A DNA stretch of 9,006 nt from Nitrospira defluvii (GTDB taxonomy: Bacteria; Nitrospirota; Nitrospiria; Nitrospirales; Nitrospiraceae), in NCBI GenBank assembly GCA_016199015.1, contig JACQHN010000091.1, positions 1 to 9,006 on the forward strand, given 5' to 3'. Below the pieces are notes generated by a model. That model was not told the DNA's origin. It made no database searches and was given only the letters and a program-made list of their open reading frames with translations. Every line of letters begins with the position of its first letter. Position 1 is the first letter of the stretch. Below, in pieces: positions 1 through 8,253 of the stretch. Made by a program: the position numbers and the translations under genes.

Positions 1-707
1 CCGCCCACGAGCGCGCCGTCGATTTCTTCGGAGATGAGAAAGTCGGCAATATTCTGCGGCGTGACGCTGCCCCCGTAGAGAACGCGCACGTGGCGGCCTG
101 TGTCTGATCCGCTGAGTTCATCGATGGTGTGACGGATCATGCGATGGACCGGTACGGCTTGTTTTGGCGATGCGGCCCGGCCGGTCCCAATGGCCCAGAC
201 AGGCTCATAGGCGATCGTCATGGTTTCGAGCGACCGCGCCTCGATCCCTGCTAGGCCGGCGCGAAGCTGCCGTTGAATAACAAGGTTCGTATTGTCGGCA
301 TCGCGATCTTGGAGTGTTTCTCCTACGCAGAGGATCGGCTGGAGACCATGCCGGATGGCCGCGAGAACTTTCTTGTTGGTCCAGGTGTCTTGGTCCCCGA
401 AGTGCTGCCGCCGCTCAGAATGACCGATGAGGACAAACTGGCAACCGAGATCCTTCAGCATCGCGCCAGACACTTCGCCGGTGTAGGCTCCCTTCTCTTC
501 CCAGAAGAGATTTTGCGCACCGAGTAGAAAGCGCGGCGCAGGGCCGAGCGCCTCGCGTGCTGCATGCAGAGCGGTAAATGGTGGGGTCAAGCCGACTTGG
601 ATGCCGGCGAGGTCTGTCACCTGTTGCGCGAGTTCGCGAACGAACGCCGTGGCCTCAGAGGCGGTCTTGTTCATTTTCCAGTTACCGACAATGAAGCGAG
701 TTCTCAC
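1..707 (-). CDS. tpiA: Triose-phosphate isomerase, C-terminus cut off by window edge
   Basis: This enzyme interconverts glyceraldehyde 3-phosphate and dihydroxyacetone phosphate in the cytoplasm. Translation from 707 gives 235 complete residues of a family that is usually about 250 long, so only the last 15 or so are missing. Visible hallmarks are the N-terminal GNWKMN with Asn9 and Lys11, LIGHSERR with the electrophile His96, AYEPVWAIGTG with the catalytic base Glu168 followed by loop 6, the phosphate-binding YGGSV near 211-215, and DGALVGG at the cut end. The start is taken as GTG (705-707): it directly precedes the conserved RFIVGNWKMN strand, a GAGGG Shine-Dalgarno sits 4 nt upstream, and no nearer start fits. 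It lies 41 nt after pgk on the same strand and is probably the third gene of the gap-pgk-tpiA operon. No catalytic residue is missing in the visible part. Confidence 0.96.
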   Translation of the reverse strand, partial: MRTRFIVGNWKMNKTASEATAFVRELAQQVTDLAGIQVGLTPPFTALHAAREALGPAPRFLLGAQNLFWEEKGAYTGEVSGAMLKDLGCQFVLIGHSERRQHFGDQDTWTNKKVLAAIRHGLQPILCVGETLQDRDADNTNLVIQRQLRAGLAGIEARSLETMTIAYEPVWAIGTGRAASPKQAVPVHRMIRHTIDELSGSDTGRHVRVLYGGSVTPQNIADFLISEEIDGALVG

Positions 708-748
708 GAGACCCTCTGTTGCGGTGAAGAAGAACGGGTCGGGCGTCG

Positions 749-1948
749 TTACGGCGTGCGATTGGGGAGTGCTGCGAGACCGGGAAGGATCTTTCCTTCT
801 AGTAACTCCAACGCGGCCCCACCACCGGTGGAAATGAACGAGATGCTTTCGGATTCCCCGGCACGATGGATGGCGAGTGCTGTTTCGCCTCCGCCCACAA
901 TGGTCAGGGCGTATGCGTTGGCGACGGAGTGGGCCATGGCGAGGGTGCCTCTGGCGAAGGCATCGACTTCAAACATGCCCATGGGACCATTCCAGAGAAT
1001 GGTTTTGGCATCCTGGACCGCTTCCGAGAACAGTTTGACGGAGGCGGGGCCGATATCCAATCCGTACCATCCTTTGGGAATCTCCTGAACCGGGACGATT
1101 TTCGTCTCGGCTCCGGGCTCCCGGCTCGCCGCGACGACACAGTCCACCGGAAGATAAAATTTGACTCCGCTCGCAAAGGCGTGGTCTTGGACTCCCTTGG
1201 CGAAGTCCAGCATATCGTTCTCGACAAGCGATTGGCCGATCTCCAGCCCCATGGCCTTTAAGAAGGTAAACGCCATGCCGCCGCCGATAATGACCTTGTC
1301 GACTTTTTTGCCGAGATTCTCGATCACCCCGATTTTGCCCGACACTTTTGCGCCGCCGAGAATGGCGACAAACGGCCGAACCGGGTTTTCCACGGCCCCT
1401 TCCAAGTATTCGATTTCTTTTTTCAGCAAATAGCCGGCCGCCGCCTCAGGAATGAATTTCGTGATGCCGACCGTTGAGGCGTGGGCGCGGTGAGCGGCAC
1501 CGAACGCGTCATTGATATAGACATCGGCAAGGGAAGCCAGGGCTTTGGAAAATCCGTCGTCGTTCTTCTCTTCCTCCGCATGGAAACGGAGATTTTCCAG
1601 CAACATGACATCGCCAGGCTGCATCTTGGCGACGAGGCCTTCAACGGCAGAGCCGATGCAGTCCGGAGCAAAGATCACTTCTTTGCCCAGTAGGCGTTGG
1701 AGGCGTTTCGCAACGGGAGCCAGGCTGAACTTTGGGTCAAACTTTCCATTCGGTCGGCCCAGGTGCGAGCAGAGAATGACCTTGGCTCCCTCATCGACCG
1801 CGCGATTAATGGTCGGCAGCGTCGATCGGATCCTCGTGTCGTCGGTAATCTGCAATGAATCGTCGAGCGGGACGTTGTAGTCGGCACGAATGATGACGCG
1901 CTTCCCTCGAAGCTGAACATCCTCAATGATTCGTTTCCGAAGATTCAT
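749..1948 (-). CDS. pgk: Phosphoglycerate kinase
   Basis: This kinase transfers phosphate between 1,3-bisphosphoglycerate and ADP (reversible) in the cytoplasm. The 399 residues match the usual bacterial length. Substrate-site motifs are RADYNVP (Asp23, Asn25), DTRIR (Arg39), CSHLGRP (His62, Arg65), LLENLRF (Arg121) and DAFGAAHRAH (Arg154). Nucleotide-side motifs are GGAKVSGK (Lys201, Lys205), NGPMGMFE (320-327), GGGET (352-356) and the C-terminal STGGGAALELLEG. One oddity is Glu355, where the family usually has Asp in GGGDT/GGGDS, the residue that helps hold the metal-nucleotide. The ATG at 1946-1948 has GAGGA 6 nt upstream and a second AGGAGGAG just before that, so initiation should be strong. 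It follows gap by 97 nt and precedes tpiA by 41 nt; no promoter of its own was recognised, though the gap-pgk spacer is highly structured. Confidence 0.98.
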   Translation of the reverse strand: MNLRKRIIEDVQLRGKRVIIRADYNVPLDDSLQITDDTRIRSTLPTINRAVDEGAKVILCSHLGRPNGKFDPKFSLAPVAKRLQRLLGKEVIFAPDCIGSAVEGLVAKMQPGDVMLLENLRFHAEEEKNDDGFSKALASLADVYINDAFGAAHRAHASTVGITKFIPEAAAGYLLKKEIEYLEGAVENPVRPFVAILGGAKVSGKIGVIENLGKKVDKVIIGGGMAFTFLKAMGLEIGQSLVENDMLDFAKGVQDHAFASGVKFYLPVDCVVAASREPGAETKIVPVQEIPKGWYGLDIGPASVKLFSEAVQDAKTILWNGPMGMFEVDAFARGTLAMAHSVANAYALTIVGGGETALAIHRAGESESISFISTGGGAALELLEGKILPGLAALPNRTP

Positions 1949-1980
1949 GGCAGATCCTCACTCCTCCTATTGTGTATCTA

Positions 1981-2043
1981 GAACCGGTGATCCTTAGGAT
2001 CGGCTAGTGCCGGATGTCAGAACAGCCTGGCACTAAGACCGGT

Positions 2044-2045
<2 letters not shown>
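1981..2045 (-). other. Predicted three-way-junction RNA structure between gap and pgk
   Basis: Read on the minus strand, the end of gap and most of the gap-pgk spacer contain three nested sets of exact complementary arms. The outer stem is GAACCGGT/ACCGGTTC (2038-2045 with 1981-1988). Inside it are TAGTGCC/GGCACTA (2029-2035 with 2005-2011, 17-nt loop) and GATCC/GGATC (1997-2001 with 1989-1993, 3-nt loop). The unpaired linkers are only 0-3 nt, so a compact three-way junction is geometrically possible. The outer arm includes two bases of the gap stop codon. No T-run follows, so it does not look like an intrinsic terminator; the pgk ribosome-binding site begins about 12 nt downstream. An RNA processing or stabilising element, or a palindromic repeat, are possible roles; these are inferences. 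Confidence 0.6.
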
Positions 2046-3063
<1,018 letters not shown>

Positions 3064-3102
3064 TCAAGAATTAAGCGGGTTGAACAGAGTGAGCTTGGGG
3101 CG

Positions 3103-3131
3103 ATAGTACTGACCGACTTTCTGTGTGTCAA
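3103..3131 (-). promoter_or_regulatory. Sigma70-type promoter of the gap-pgk-tpiA operon
   Basis: On the minus strand there is a perfect -35 box TTGACA (3126-3131), a 17-bp spacer and a -10 box TACTAT (3103-3108, five of six consensus bases). Transcription should begin near 3096, giving a leader of about 45 nt before gap. A run of seven A/T pairs (3138-3144) lies just upstream of the -35 box, where it could act as a proximal UP element. This is the best promoter match I found in the window. Confidence 0.8.
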
Positions 3132-3202
3132 GCATACAAAAAAAGGGAACGGTTGTAATGTTTGCCGTCCTGGAGCGTCATATTCTGAGCCATCTGCTCG
3201 CC

Positions 3203-3231
3203 TTGCCTGTGTGGAGGAGGTCGGGTAGAGT
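3203..3231 (+). promoter_or_regulatory. Weak candidate promoter for mutS2
   Basis: TTGCCT (3203-3208) and TAGAGT (3226-3231) are separated by 17 bp and each matches four of six sigma70 consensus bases. They lie 36 nt upstream of the mutS2 ATG, in a 213-nt divergent intergenic region where a plus-strand promoter is expected. The match is modest and could be chance. Confidence 0.3.
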
Positions 3232-3267
3232 CTGGCGTTCTCACGGTCAACCGATAAGTGGGGTGTG

Positions 3268-5700
3268 ATGCAATCTGACAAGCTTCAGCGTGAGGCAGCC
3301 AAGGTTCTGGAATGGGCCAAGTTGTTGGAGGCCCTGGCTTCCTATGCCCAGTCGACGGTCGGCGCGGAGCACTGCCGGTCATTACGGTTGGAGCAAGATC
3401 TGACGCAGGCCTTGGTGCGCCAGCAGGAAACGTCCGATCTGATACGACTGAAAGCCGAGACAGATGCCTTTCCTCTGCTTCGATTTCCCAATGTGGCTGA
3501 ATGGTTGGGGCGAGTGGCCAAGGGAGCCTGTTTGGAGGTGCATGAGCTGCGCGATATTGCCTTGGTACTGGAGTCGATCGAAGAGGTTCATCGGTATCTG
3601 TCGCGGCACCAAGCCGACGCGCCGACGCTGGGCGCGATGGTCACACAGTTCGGGCCAGTGAGCGAGTATCGTCGGCTGTTAGTCGCCCTGCATGCCGCCA
3701 TCGATCGAGACGGGTTCATGCGGGAGTCGGCGAGTCCGGAATTGCATCGACTGATGCAGCGTGCCATCGACCTCAAGCAGCACATGCGGCACCGCCTCGA
3801 GCAGATTCTCCATTCGCGACGGTATGAGGATGTGCTCCAGGAAGACTATTTCGCGCAACGCGAAGGGCGCTACGTGGTCCCGATTAAGACCGACATGCAA
3901 GGCAGAATTCCCGGCATCGTGCACGATGTGTCGGCGAGCGGCGCCACCGTGTTTCTGGAGCCCCGCGAACTCGTCGAGCTCAATAATTCCATCAAGGTGG
4001 TGGATCTCGAGGTGGAGCGCGAAGTACGGAGAATTCTGCGAGAGCTGTCTGCCATGATCACCCCGCATACGCATGATCTGGCAGGCGCGGTGGCTCTACT
4101 AGGGCAGCTCGATGCCATCTCAGCGAAGGCAGGGTTGAGCCAGCAGTTGCACGCAGTTCCCCCGCGCCTCAATGACGAGGGGCGCATTGTGCTCAAGCAC
4201 GCACGACATCCGTTTCTCGTGCTGACCAAAGAGCAGGTGGTGCCGAATGACCTGGCGTTCGATGAGACCGTGCGGGTCCTCATCATTTCCGGCCCCAACA
4301 CCGGGGGGAAAACCGTCATGTTGAAGTTGCTCGGGTTGTTTTCTCTGATGGTCCGCTGCGGTCTGCATCTTCCCTGTGCGCCCGAGTCGGAGATGGCCAT
4401 CTTTCCGTCGGTCTATGCCGATATCGGCGATGCGCAGGATCTGGCGCGGGACCTGTCCAGTTTTTCTGCCCATATCACTCAGATGGTGCAACTTCTGCGG
4501 GAGATCTCTGCGGGGACGAAGGCAGACGTGGAGGATATTCCTGTGCATCCTGGGCGAGCGCTCGTGCTGCTGGATGAGCCGGTGACATCCACGGATCCGG
4601 CCGAAGGCGCTGCGCTGGCGAGCGCGCTGCTCTGTCGGCTGGCGGCAGCCGGCGTGAAGGTGATGGCCACGACGCACTACAGCCTCGTGAAAGGTTTGGC
4701 GCAAGAGACGCCGGGCTTTGCCAACGCGAGCGTGGAATTCAATCTGGACACACTCTCGCCCACCTATCGTCTGATCCTTGGGCAACCGGGCGGCTCCGCG
4801 GCGATCGAGATTGCGGGGCGTCTGGGGATGGACCAGGCGCTACTGCAGGATGCCCGTGCGCGTCTGCAGGGGGATAATCGCCTGCTGGAGACCCTGCTGA
4901 GTGATTTGCAAGACAAACAGCGGCGATTGAGCGATGACATAGCCGCCGCAAGTCTGGCGAAGCAGGCCGCCGAACAGGCCGCGCGGGAAGCCCAGGAACT
5001 GCTGACCTTCGTGCAGGAATCGGAACGAGACGAGCGGCAGGGGCTCAAGAAAAAACTGTCCCAAGAATTTCAGCGTGCCAGGGCGGCGGTCCAAGCCACG
5101 CTCGATGACCTGAAGCGCGATCAAAAACTGCTCAAAGCGAAGGAAACCAAAGTCCGGCTGACCGAACTTGAGCAGGAAGTCAGGCGCGAGGTAGGTGAAC
5201 CGCATGAGCCGATTCCTGTGGATCAACTGTCGGTCGGCGATGCGGTCGAGGTCGTCGGGTTGGGTATGACGGGAACTCTGCTCGAAAATCCGCAAGGTAA
5301 AAAACGGGTGCGCCTGAAAGTCGGGGAGGGAGAAATCCTGGCCAATGTGGCCAGTTTAGCGGGGATCGCACGCTCTGTGCAACCTGCTCGAAGCGAGCCG
5401 ACCAAAGTGATAGCAGCTCCACTGAGGCGAGGCAGCCAGACGCTCGCGCCCGAGGACATTCAGGAAACGTTCGATGTGCGCGGCCAGACAGCGGACGACG
5501 CGCTGGATGTCGTGGTGGCCGGGCTCGATCGTGCGATCCTGGGTGGAAGTCCATTTGTGCGCATCATTCACGGGCATGGGACCGGCCGGCTCAAGGCTGC
5601 GTTGCGAGAGTATTTGAAGGCGTCCCCCTACGTCGTGACATTTAGACCAGGCGATCGCGCCGAGGGAGGCGACGGAGTTACGATTGTGGAGTTACGATAA
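3268..5700 (+). CDS. mutS2: Endonuclease/ATPase MutS2 with C-terminal Smr domain
   Basis: MutS2 proteins are MutS-like ATPases outside mismatch repair, linked in other bacteria to suppression of homologous recombination or to rescue of collided ribosomes; sequence alone does not say which applies here. The order is typical: N-terminal core and clamp (about 1-300), Walker A GPNTGGKT (342-349), SSFS (397-400), Walker B LVLLDE (432-437), ATTHY (His470), a long coiled coil (about 524-645), a small beta domain starting near 651, and Smr (about 733-810) with DVRG (736-739) and HGHGTG (768-773). At 810 residues it is slightly longer than the B. subtilis protein. Two oddities: the usual DELGAGTDP reads DEPVTSTDP, and some 15-18 extra residues (about 414-431) precede Walker B. 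GTG (3265) and ATG (3268) are adjacent; ATG is chosen, with GTGGGG 4 nt upstream. It is divergent from gap and probably monocistronic. Confidence 0.96.
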   Translation: MQSDKLQREAAKVLEWAKLLEALASYAQSTVGAEHCRSLRLEQDLTQALVRQQETSDLIRLKAETDAFPLLRFPNVAEWLGRVAKGACLEVHELRDIALVLESIEEVHRYLSRHQADAPTLGAMVTQFGPVSEYRRLLVALHAAIDRDGFMRESASPELHRLMQRAIDLKQHMRHRLEQILHSRRYEDVLQEDYFAQREGRYVVPIKTDMQGRIPGIVHDVSASGATVFLEPRELVELNNSIKVVDLEVEREVRRILRELSAMITPHTHDLAGAVALLGQLDAISAKAGLSQQLHAVPPRLNDEGRIVLKHARHPFLVLTKEQVVPNDLAFDETVRVLIISGPNTGGKTVMLKLLGLFSLMVRCGLHLPCAPESEMAIFPSVYADIGDAQDLARDLSSFSAHITQMVQLLREISAGTKADVEDIPVHPGRALVLLDEPVTSTDPAEGAALASALLCRLAAAGVKVMATTHYSLVKGLAQETPGFANASVEFNLDTLSPTYRLILGQPGGSAAIEIAGRLGMDQALLQDARARLQGDNRLLETLLSDLQDKQRRLSDDIAAASLAKQAAEQAAREAQELLTFVQESERDERQGLKKKLSQEFQRARAAVQATLDDLKRDQKLLKAKETKVRLTELEQEVRREVGEPHEPIPVDQLSVGDAVEVVGLGMTGTLLENPQGKKRVRLKVGEGEILANVASLAGIARSVQPARSEPTKVIAAPLRRGSQTLAPEDIQETFDVRGQTADDALDVVVAGLDRAILGGSPFVRIIHGHGTGRLKAALREYLKASPYVVTFRPGDRAEGGDGVTIVELR

Positions 5701-5946
5701 AGGGAGCAGGATGGTGCGTGGCTGGATTGCATCGTCCTCGAATCAGGAACCGTGAAGGCAGGGGACTATGTTTAGGAGCTGAAATTTTGTATGCTGAAGC
5801 CAGCGCCAGTCAAATGTTCAGCATGTGTGGAGCGTGACATGACGTGACCTGATCCATGATTCGGCCATGAGCTTCCGCCGAGCAGGGAAGTGACTCCCGG
5901 CAGGATGGACTCGTCGAGCCGATGTTGTTCCTAATGGCCTGCCGCT
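5701..5946. other. Intergenic spacer between mutS2 and the sensor kinase
   Basis: This 246-nt stretch shows no convincing gene. Its content is a possible 14-codon reading frame right after mutS2 (5711-5755), an AT-richer patch near 5765-5795, and an 8-bp inverted repeat at 5791-5824. I could not identify a convincing promoter for the downstream kinase, nor an intrinsic terminator with a T-run after mutS2. Confidence 0.6.
5791..5824. repeat. Inverted repeat ATGCTGAA / TTCAGCAT
   Basis: Exact 8-bp arms at 5791-5798 and 5817-5824 are separated by 18 nt, within the spacer upstream of the two-component genes. There is no T-run after it, so terminator function is not supported. The arm spacing (26 bp between centres, about two and a half helical turns) is compatible with either an operator or an RNA hairpin. 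It lies about 120 nt before the kinase start. Confidence 0.4.
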
Positions 5947-8253
5947 ATGAGTCCGCGGGTCAGTCTGCAGAGATTGATTACCCTGTCTGTGCTGTCGGTA
6001 GGGATTCTTTCCGGCACAGTGGGGCTCGCCTATGCCTACTGGCATGCCAAACAGTCCCTCCAAGCGACCGTCGGTATTACTTTCCAAGAAATAGCCCGTC
6101 AGAGCGCGGATAAAGTGGCGTTGTTGCTCGCCAAGGAAATTGAATGGATGCAACGACTCAGTGCCCTTCCGGACATTCGTGCGTCCATGGAAGGAACCTC
6201 GCAGGCCGGGCAGGCTGCGTTGCAGGTCGAGCGGTGGCGTGAAGAGCAGCATCGCTATTTTCACTCGCTGGCGATCGTGCGGGCGGACGGGCAATTGGTC
6301 GGAAGCCCAACGAGTGATTCCACGCGAACCTTCTACGCGCAGCAACCCTGGTGGCCCACTATTTTTAGGGAGGGTCGTCCCTGGGCTGGTCCGTTCACGG
6401 TCGACGAAGAGGGCCGCGGCTATTGGGAGGTCGCGGTACCGGTTGGTGGGCCGGGTGAACCGGTGCGTGGCGCGTTGAAAGTGATTATCGGGACAGATCG
6501 AATCCTATCCTCGATCCTGGAGAGTCGCATCGGCCGAACAGGTCACATGATGCTCATGTCCGACGATGGCTCGGTGCTCGCTTGTTCCATGCTTCAACCG
6601 AGCCTTCACACATCGCTCCCGGCCATCCTTGCGCAGTGGGAACAGGATGCCCCCGCCGCACGATGGTTTCAGACTGAGCGCGACACGCATGGCGGCAAAA
6701 GGGGCATCATCGGTGTGGCTCGCGTCGTCCTGCCTGCGCAGGTCGTACAGGCGCGAGTGTGGTATGTCCTGATGCAACAGGATCCGGCGGAGACGTTTGA
6801 GCCACTGCTGGCCCTGGTCGGGAAACTCGCGGCATTCTGGGTCGGGGCGATCGGATTTATCGTGTGGCTGCGCTGGCGCTTGGCGCGACGGATCGTGCGT
6901 CCCCTCGGCGCGCTGATTCAGCGCGTCAACCTGCTTGGAAGCCCCCGGCCTTCAGAACCACTTCCGATTCAGCCGCCGTGCCCACCCTCTGGAATCGTGG
7001 AGATCGACGCGCTCGCCGCGAGTTTTGATGACCTCTCTCAACGATTGGAACAGGCGTCGCGGGCCAAGGCCCAGTATGTCCGCCGACTGGAGCAGGCGAA
7101 TCTCGATCTGGCTACCTCCGAGGAACATTATCGTCTCCTGTGGAACCACTCGGTCGATAGCAAAATTCTGGTTGATCCCGCCGGCGCCATCCAAGATATC
7201 AATCGCCGCGGCGAGGTCATGCTGGGGCGGCCAGCAGCCGCCATCGTCCATCATCCGGTTTCCGACCTCGTGGCTGAATCCGAGCGGCCACGCCTGTTGG
7301 AGCAGCTAAAGCTGGTGCTGCAGAGCGGCGCGGATGTGCCGGCGGGGATGATGCGGGTGCCGACGCCGGCCGGCGAGTTGACGATGGAGATCGATTTCGT
7401 GCCGGTCAAGAAATCCGGCCGCATTGAATCGATCATGATCCAACTCAGCGACCTCACCGAGCAGAAGGAGCTTGAGCGCCAGTTGCTCCGATCCGAGCGA
7501 TTGGCGTCCTTGAGCCAATTTGCCTCGATGTTCGCCCACGACATCCGGAATCCGCTGGCCGGGATCAAGAAGACGCTGGAGTGGCTGGGCCGATGTCCGG
7601 AGATGGAACAGGCCCAGCCACGTCGCTGCCTCGAGGATCTGCGCTTCACCACCGACCTGCTGCTGGGCATGATCAATGACATGTTGGACGTCTACCAGGA
7701 AAACTATTCCGGTCTTCCGCTCAGCACCTCACCGGTCTCGCCGGGTCTGTTGCTGAGGGAGGTGATGCAGCTGTTTCGCTCTGAGGCCGCGGCGCAGGAG
7801 GTGCGGTTCCTGGTGCAGATTCCTGCCGACGAGGTGTGGATCATGGGAGATGGGCGGCGATTGCAACGGGTGCTGATCAACCTCATTCACAATGCGCTGA
7901 AGTACTCACCGCCACAGGGCGCGATTCTGATTGCCGTGCAGATCGATAACACGCAGGTTGAGCAGAGGGACGATCGCGCGGAGCCGTCTCACTGTCCGAT
8001 GGTGACCATTCACATTGAGGACGAAGGGCCGGGGATCGCGCCGGAGGACTTGCCGCATCTGTTTGAAATGTTCTTCAAAAAGAAAGACGGGCAGGACTAT
8101 CGGATCGGTCGCGGCCTCGGGTTGCACTTTTGTCACCTGGTGGTCGAAGCCCACGGCGGACACATCAAGGCAGGAAATCGCCCGGAGGGCGGCGCGATGT
8201 TTACGGTCGCGTTGCCGGTCAGACAGGAACAGCTATGCCCATCACCATCTTGA
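5947..8253 (+). CDS. Membrane sensor histidine kinase (Cache-like, HAMP, PAS, HisKA, HATPase)
   Basis: This 768-residue inner-membrane kinase should autophosphorylate on His531 and pass the phosphate to the regulator encoded next. A first membrane helix (about 10-32) is followed by about 255 extracytoplasmic residues. Patterns such as YFHSLAIVRADGQLVG, WW..I..G..WAGPF and EVAVPVGGPGEPVRGALKVI suggest a double-Cache fold, but no ligand can be named. A second helix (about 289-309) leads into HAMP (to about 375) with a coiled linker, then PAS (about 391-505). The catalytic core has the H-box FAHDIRNPL (His531), N-box LINLIHNALKYSP (Asn649), G1 DEGPG (692-696) and G2 GRGLGL (721-726), so it looks fully active. 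ATG 5947 is the first start after an in-frame TAA at 5932; no good Shine-Dalgarno is seen. The 3' end overlaps the regulator gene by 19 nt, implying coupled translation. Confidence 0.93.
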   Translation: MSPRVSLQRLITLSVLSVGILSGTVGLAYAYWHAKQSLQATVGITFQEIARQSADKVALLLAKEIEWMQRLSALPDIRASMEGTSQAGQAALQVERWREEQHRYFHSLAIVRADGQLVGSPTSDSTRTFYAQQPWWPTIFREGRPWAGPFTVDEEGRGYWEVAVPVGGPGEPVRGALKVIIGTDRILSSILESRIGRTGHMMLMSDDGSVLACSMLQPSLHTSLPAILAQWEQDAPAARWFQTERDTHGGKRGIIGVARVVLPAQVVQARVWYVLMQQDPAETFEPLLALVGKLAAFWVGAIGFIVWLRWRLARRIVRPLGALIQRVNLLGSPRPSEPLPIQPPCPPSGIVEIDALAASFDDLSQRLEQASRAKAQYVRRLEQANLDLATSEEHYRLLWNHSVDSKILVDPAGAIQDINRRGEVMLGRPAAAIVHHPVSDLVAESERPRLLEQLKLVLQSGADVPAGMMRVPTPAGELTMEIDFVPVKKSGRIESIMIQLSDLTEQKELERQLLRSERLASLSQFASMFAHDIRNPLAGIKKTLEWLGRCPEMEQAQPRRCLEDLRFTTDLLLGMINDMLDVYQENYSGLPLSTSPVSPGLLLREVMQLFRSEAAAQEVRFLVQIPADEVWIMGDGRRLQRVLINLIHNALKYSPPQGAILIAVQIDNTQVEQRDDRAEPSHCPMVTIHIEDEGPGIAPEDLPHLFEMFFKKKDGQDYRIGRGLGLHFCHLVVEAHGGHIKAGNRPEGGAMFTVALPVRQEQLCPSPS

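Noticed and set aside
564..1088. A 174-codon plus-strand open frame across the tpiA and pgk region
   Set aside because: It lies antisense to well-conserved tpiA and pgk and its translation has no recognisable features; it is a shadow frame of GC-rich coding DNA.
3138..3173. Possible intrinsic terminator on the minus strand ending in the T-run opposite 3138-3144
   Set aside because: Only a 4-bp stem (ACGG/CCGT) precedes the T-run and no minus-strand gene ends here; the tract is better explained as an upstream element of the gap promoter.
4120..4785. A 221-codon minus-strand open frame inside mutS2
   Set aside because: It covers the ATPase core of mutS2 on the other strand and its translation is low-complexity in character with no known motif.
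5714..5732. A sigma54-like TGGC...TTGC pattern after mutS2
   Set aside because: The GG and GC pairs are closer together than the fixed -24/-12 spacing requires.
5711..5755. A 14-codon frame just after mutS2 with GGAG upstream of ATG
   Set aside because: Too short to support without conservation; one such frame is expected by chance in a spacer of this size.
5818..6345. A 175-codon minus-strand open frame spanning the mutS2-kinase spacer and kinase 5' end
   Set aside because: Most of it is antisense to the kinase coding sequence, and the translation resembles no protein I recognise.
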